From: Chloroflexia bacterium
Lineage (GTDB): Bacteria > Chloroflexota > Chloroflexia > QHBQ01 > JADMIH01
Length of the DNA stretch: 7,547 nt
Direction: 5' to 3'
Assembly: GCA_025927935.1 (NCBI GenBank)
Contig: JAICKM010000330.1
Location: 1 to 7,547 of the forward strand
Both the position numbers and the translations under genes were made by a program. Shown here one piece after another: positions 5,999-7,547 of the stretch (position 1 is its first letter; every line of letters starts with the position of its first letter). The notes under the pieces were generated by a model. That model was not told the origin of the DNA and searched no databases. It worked only from the letters and a program-made list of their open reading frames with translations.

Positions 5999-7243
5999 CT
6001 ATGATTGCGGAAAGCTGCGGCGGCGCAGGGAGCCTAGCCAATTCGAGTTCCCCGCCGCGATGGGCGATTGGATGTCGGCCGGCAGGGCCAACGTCTCGGC
6101 CAGTTTGCTCAGGTTGCGCACGGCCACGCTGGTGGCGCTCTTCTCGAACAGCGGGATGCCCTCGTTGATGGCGAGCGTGATCACCGAGCCGTCGCTGGGG
6201 ATCGTGGCAAGCGCTTGCAGGCCGATGCTCTTTTCGATCTCGGTCAGGGCCACGGCGCCCTTGCTGGGATGGCGATTCACGACCAGTTGCGGCTTGTACA
6301 GGAGTTGCGGGTAGCGTTTCAGCATGTCCAGGAAGCGCCGCGCCGTACTCAACGCCGGGACTTCGGGCGTGGTCACCAGCAGCAGATTATCGGCTGACTC
6401 CATAATCGCCAGCGTGGCGTCCTCCACCGAGTGCCAGGTATCGACTACGATGTAATCGAAGTGGCTGCGCAGACCCTCCAGGATGCCGGTCAGGCTCTCG
6501 GTAGTGATCATCTCCACCTGGTCGGGCGAGATGGGCGGCAACAGCACCTTGACCCCCGACGTGTGCTGCACCATTACGTCGTCGAGGATGGTGTTGTCGA
6601 GATCCTCCTCGTGGGGCGCCAGTTCGGCCACGCTGTGCGCGGATTGGATATTGAGTTGCGTGCCGATGGTGCCGAATTGCAGGCTATAGTCGATCAGCGC
6701 CACGCGCTTGTTGGTGAGGCGGCGCAGGGCAATCGCCAGGTTGCACGCCAGCACCGTGCAACCCACCCCGCCCTTGGGGCTGAAGATCACGATGACCCGC
6801 CCGCGGGTGGCCTTGGCCTTGCGCTGGCGGGCCAGTTCGGCGATGCGCTCGCGCCGGGCCACCTCGCTCTCGAAGACTTCGAGGATGGTGCCCAGCAACT
6901 CCTCGGCGTTGAGCGGCTTGCGCAGGATCCCCCGCGCCCCCGCCAGCACGGCGCGGCGCATGTCGGGCGCATCGGTATCCTCGGCCAGCAGCAGCACCTG
7001 CGTGCTGGGTGCCAGCTCCAGCAGCTGCTTGACCATGGTGGTCGTGTCGCGCGGATCGATGTTGGCCGCCAGCAAGAAGATATCGGGTTCGCGGTCCAGC
7101 AGCAGCAGCACTTCGCTGCGCTCCGACGCCGTCGCTTCCACCTGGATGCGGTGGTCTTGCTGGAGTAGCGCCCGCGTGCGGGCCAGTTCCTCCCGATCCG
7201 CATCGGCGATGACCACACTGATTGTTGTAGACGCTTGCGGCAT
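5999..7243 (-). CDS. tadZ: TadZ/CpaE, pseudo-receiver plus ParA/MinD-like localisation ATPase
   Basis: This 414-residue protein belongs to the CpaE/TadZ family, which places the Tad machine in the cell, often at a pole. Residues 8-125 have the fold pattern of a response-regulator receiver: the acidic pair D14/D16 and the conserved lysine (K109 in RKP) are present, but the phospho-acceptor position is alanine (A59 in FLLAANIDP), so phosphorylation is not expected. A charged helix (about 125-147) links to the ATPase domain (148-390). Its P-loop reads SPKGGVGCT: the signature lysine K157 is kept, while the usual lysine before Thr is C162. Walker B-like YIVVD ends in D268. The LIDYS segment (D185) has Ser where MinD/ParA proteins often have a second Asp. 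Such departures are known in TadZ proteins and suggest weak or altered ATP turnover. The ATG at 7243 has AAGGAGAG eight bases upstream. The gene follows cpaB by 51 bp. Confidence 0.92.
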   Translation of the reverse strand: MPQASTTISVVIADADREELARTRALLQQDHRIQVEATASERSEVLLLLDREPDIFLLAANIDPRDTTTMVKQLLELAPSTQVLLLAEDTDAPDMRRAVLAGARGILRKPLNAEELLGTILEVFESEVARRERIAELARQRKAKATRGRVIVIFSPKGGVGCTVLACNLAIALRRLTNKRVALIDYSLQFGTIGTQLNIQSAHSVAELAPHEEDLDNTILDDVMVQHTSGVKVLLPPISPDQVEMITTESLTGILEGLRSHFDYIVVDTWHSVEDATLAIMESADNLLLVTTPEVPALSTARRFLDMLKRYPQLLYKPQLVVNRHPSKGAVALTEIEKSIGLQALATIPSDGSVITLAINEGIPLFEKSATSVAVRNLSKLAETLALPADIQSPIAAGNSNWLGSLRRRSFPQS

Positions 7244-7251
7244 CTATCGGG

Positions 7252-7259
7252 CTCTCCTT
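7252..7259 (-). promoter_or_regulatory. Ribosome binding site of tadZ
   Basis: AAGGAGAG on the minus strand, with an 8-nt spacer to the ATG at 7243, is the best Shine-Dalgarno match in the window and supports this start. Confidence 0.8.
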
Positions 7260-7294
7260 CTCTGCGATGATCCAGGATGGTTGCCCTGCCGATC

Positions 7295-7547
7295 CTACCG
7301 GGACAGGTTGACAAAGTGATAGAGATCCACCAGGTATTCCAGGGACACGGGGTCGGTGGCGACGTTGTCCTTGTCGTTGATCGACCGCACAACCAGGTCG
7401 ATGGTGCCCCCGCTGTCTTTGATGTACTTCAGGATCAAGGCTTCCTGGTGGTCGACAATAAACGTAACGACTTTGATGCCCTGGGCGTTGCCCGCCGCGC
7501 CCGGCGCAGCGGCGGTCTGGCGCTGCTGCCACAGGCCCGTGCTGTAG
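7295..7547 (-). CDS. cpaB: CpaB/RcpC-type pilus assembly protein, C-terminal fragment (5' end outside window)
   Basis: An open frame enters from the right edge (first full codon at 7546) and gives 83 residues before a TAG at 7295-7297. After an Ala/Gly/Gln-rich stretch (residues 8-22) it reads KVVTFIVDHQEALILKYI (25-42), then TIDLVVRSINDKD (48-60) and VSLEYLVDLY (67-76). This pattern, a beta strand, a helix at a 'D-x-x-E-A' segment, then an 'LVVRS' strand, fits the C-terminal domain of CpaB/RcpC proteins. These are exported Tad subunits whose SAF domain would lie in the unseen upstream part. Its position directly before tadZ is the standard Tad order and supports the call. The fragment is short, so family assignment leans partly on context. 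Confidence 0.72.
   Translation of the reverse strand, partial: YSTGLWQQRQTAAAPGAAGNAQGIKVVTFIVDHQEALILKYIKDSGGTIDLVVRSINDKDNVATDPVSLEYLVDLYHFVNLSR

Noticed and set aside
5985..6000. Short direct repeat acaggct ... acaggct at the tadZ stop
   Set aside because: Seven bases repeated once is not beyond chance and has no evident role.
6684..7532. Minus-strand frames at 6684-7532 and 6787-7392 overlapping the tadZ start
   Set aside because: Both are alternative frames of tadZ and cpaB with low-complexity products. The real cpaB end is the frame that stops at 7295.
1..7547. Search for CRISPR arrays, tRNA or rRNA genes, insertion sequences and defence genes
   Set aside because: No regularly spaced repeats, RNA gene signatures, transposase motifs or element ends were seen on either strand.

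Overview
The window holds the downstream half of a Tad (tight adherence / Flp type IVc) pilus assembly operon, with every recognisable gene on the minus strand. DNA is GC-rich with strong codon bias, so long antisense open frames are common and are not genes. The gene order cpaB-tadZ-tadA-tadB-tadC, a TadC-type protein carrying a von Willebrand A (VWA) domain, and the general protein style suggest a filamentous-type Chloroflexota (Roseiflexus/Chloroflexus-like) or another GC-rich bacterium. This assignment is an inference, because there is no rRNA or taxonomic marker here.

Reading in the direction of transcription (right to left): positions 7547-7295 are the C-terminal end of a CpaB/RcpC-type pilus assembly protein, cut by the window edge. 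Positions 7243-5999 are TadZ/CpaE, a pseudo-receiver plus MinD/ParA-like localisation ATPase. Positions 5949-4426 are TadA/CpaF, the hexameric secretion ATPase. Positions 4395-3421 are TadB, an inner-membrane platform protein. Positions 3346-1340 are an unusual fusion: signal peptide, VWA domain, proline-rich linker, transmembrane anchor and TadC platform domain. Gaps between genes are 30-74 bp and three of the four complete genes have good Shine-Dalgarno sequences, consistent with one operon. A strong GC hairpin 19 nt after the tadC stop (1290-1320) probably ends the transcript.

A separate unit follows on the same strand. An extended -10 promoter embedded in a small palindrome (about 1198-1206) precedes a multi-pass membrane glycosyltransferase-like protein (GT-C / GT39 family) that starts at 1134 and runs off the left edge.

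Together TadA powers assembly, TadB and TadC form the membrane platform that TadA acts on, TadZ positions the machine, and CpaB is an exported accessory subunit. The pilin, prepilin peptidase and any secretin are not in the window. The most notable points are the VWA-TadC fusion, the degenerate catalytic sites in TadZ, and the tandem duplications that multiply start codons at the head of the fusion gene.
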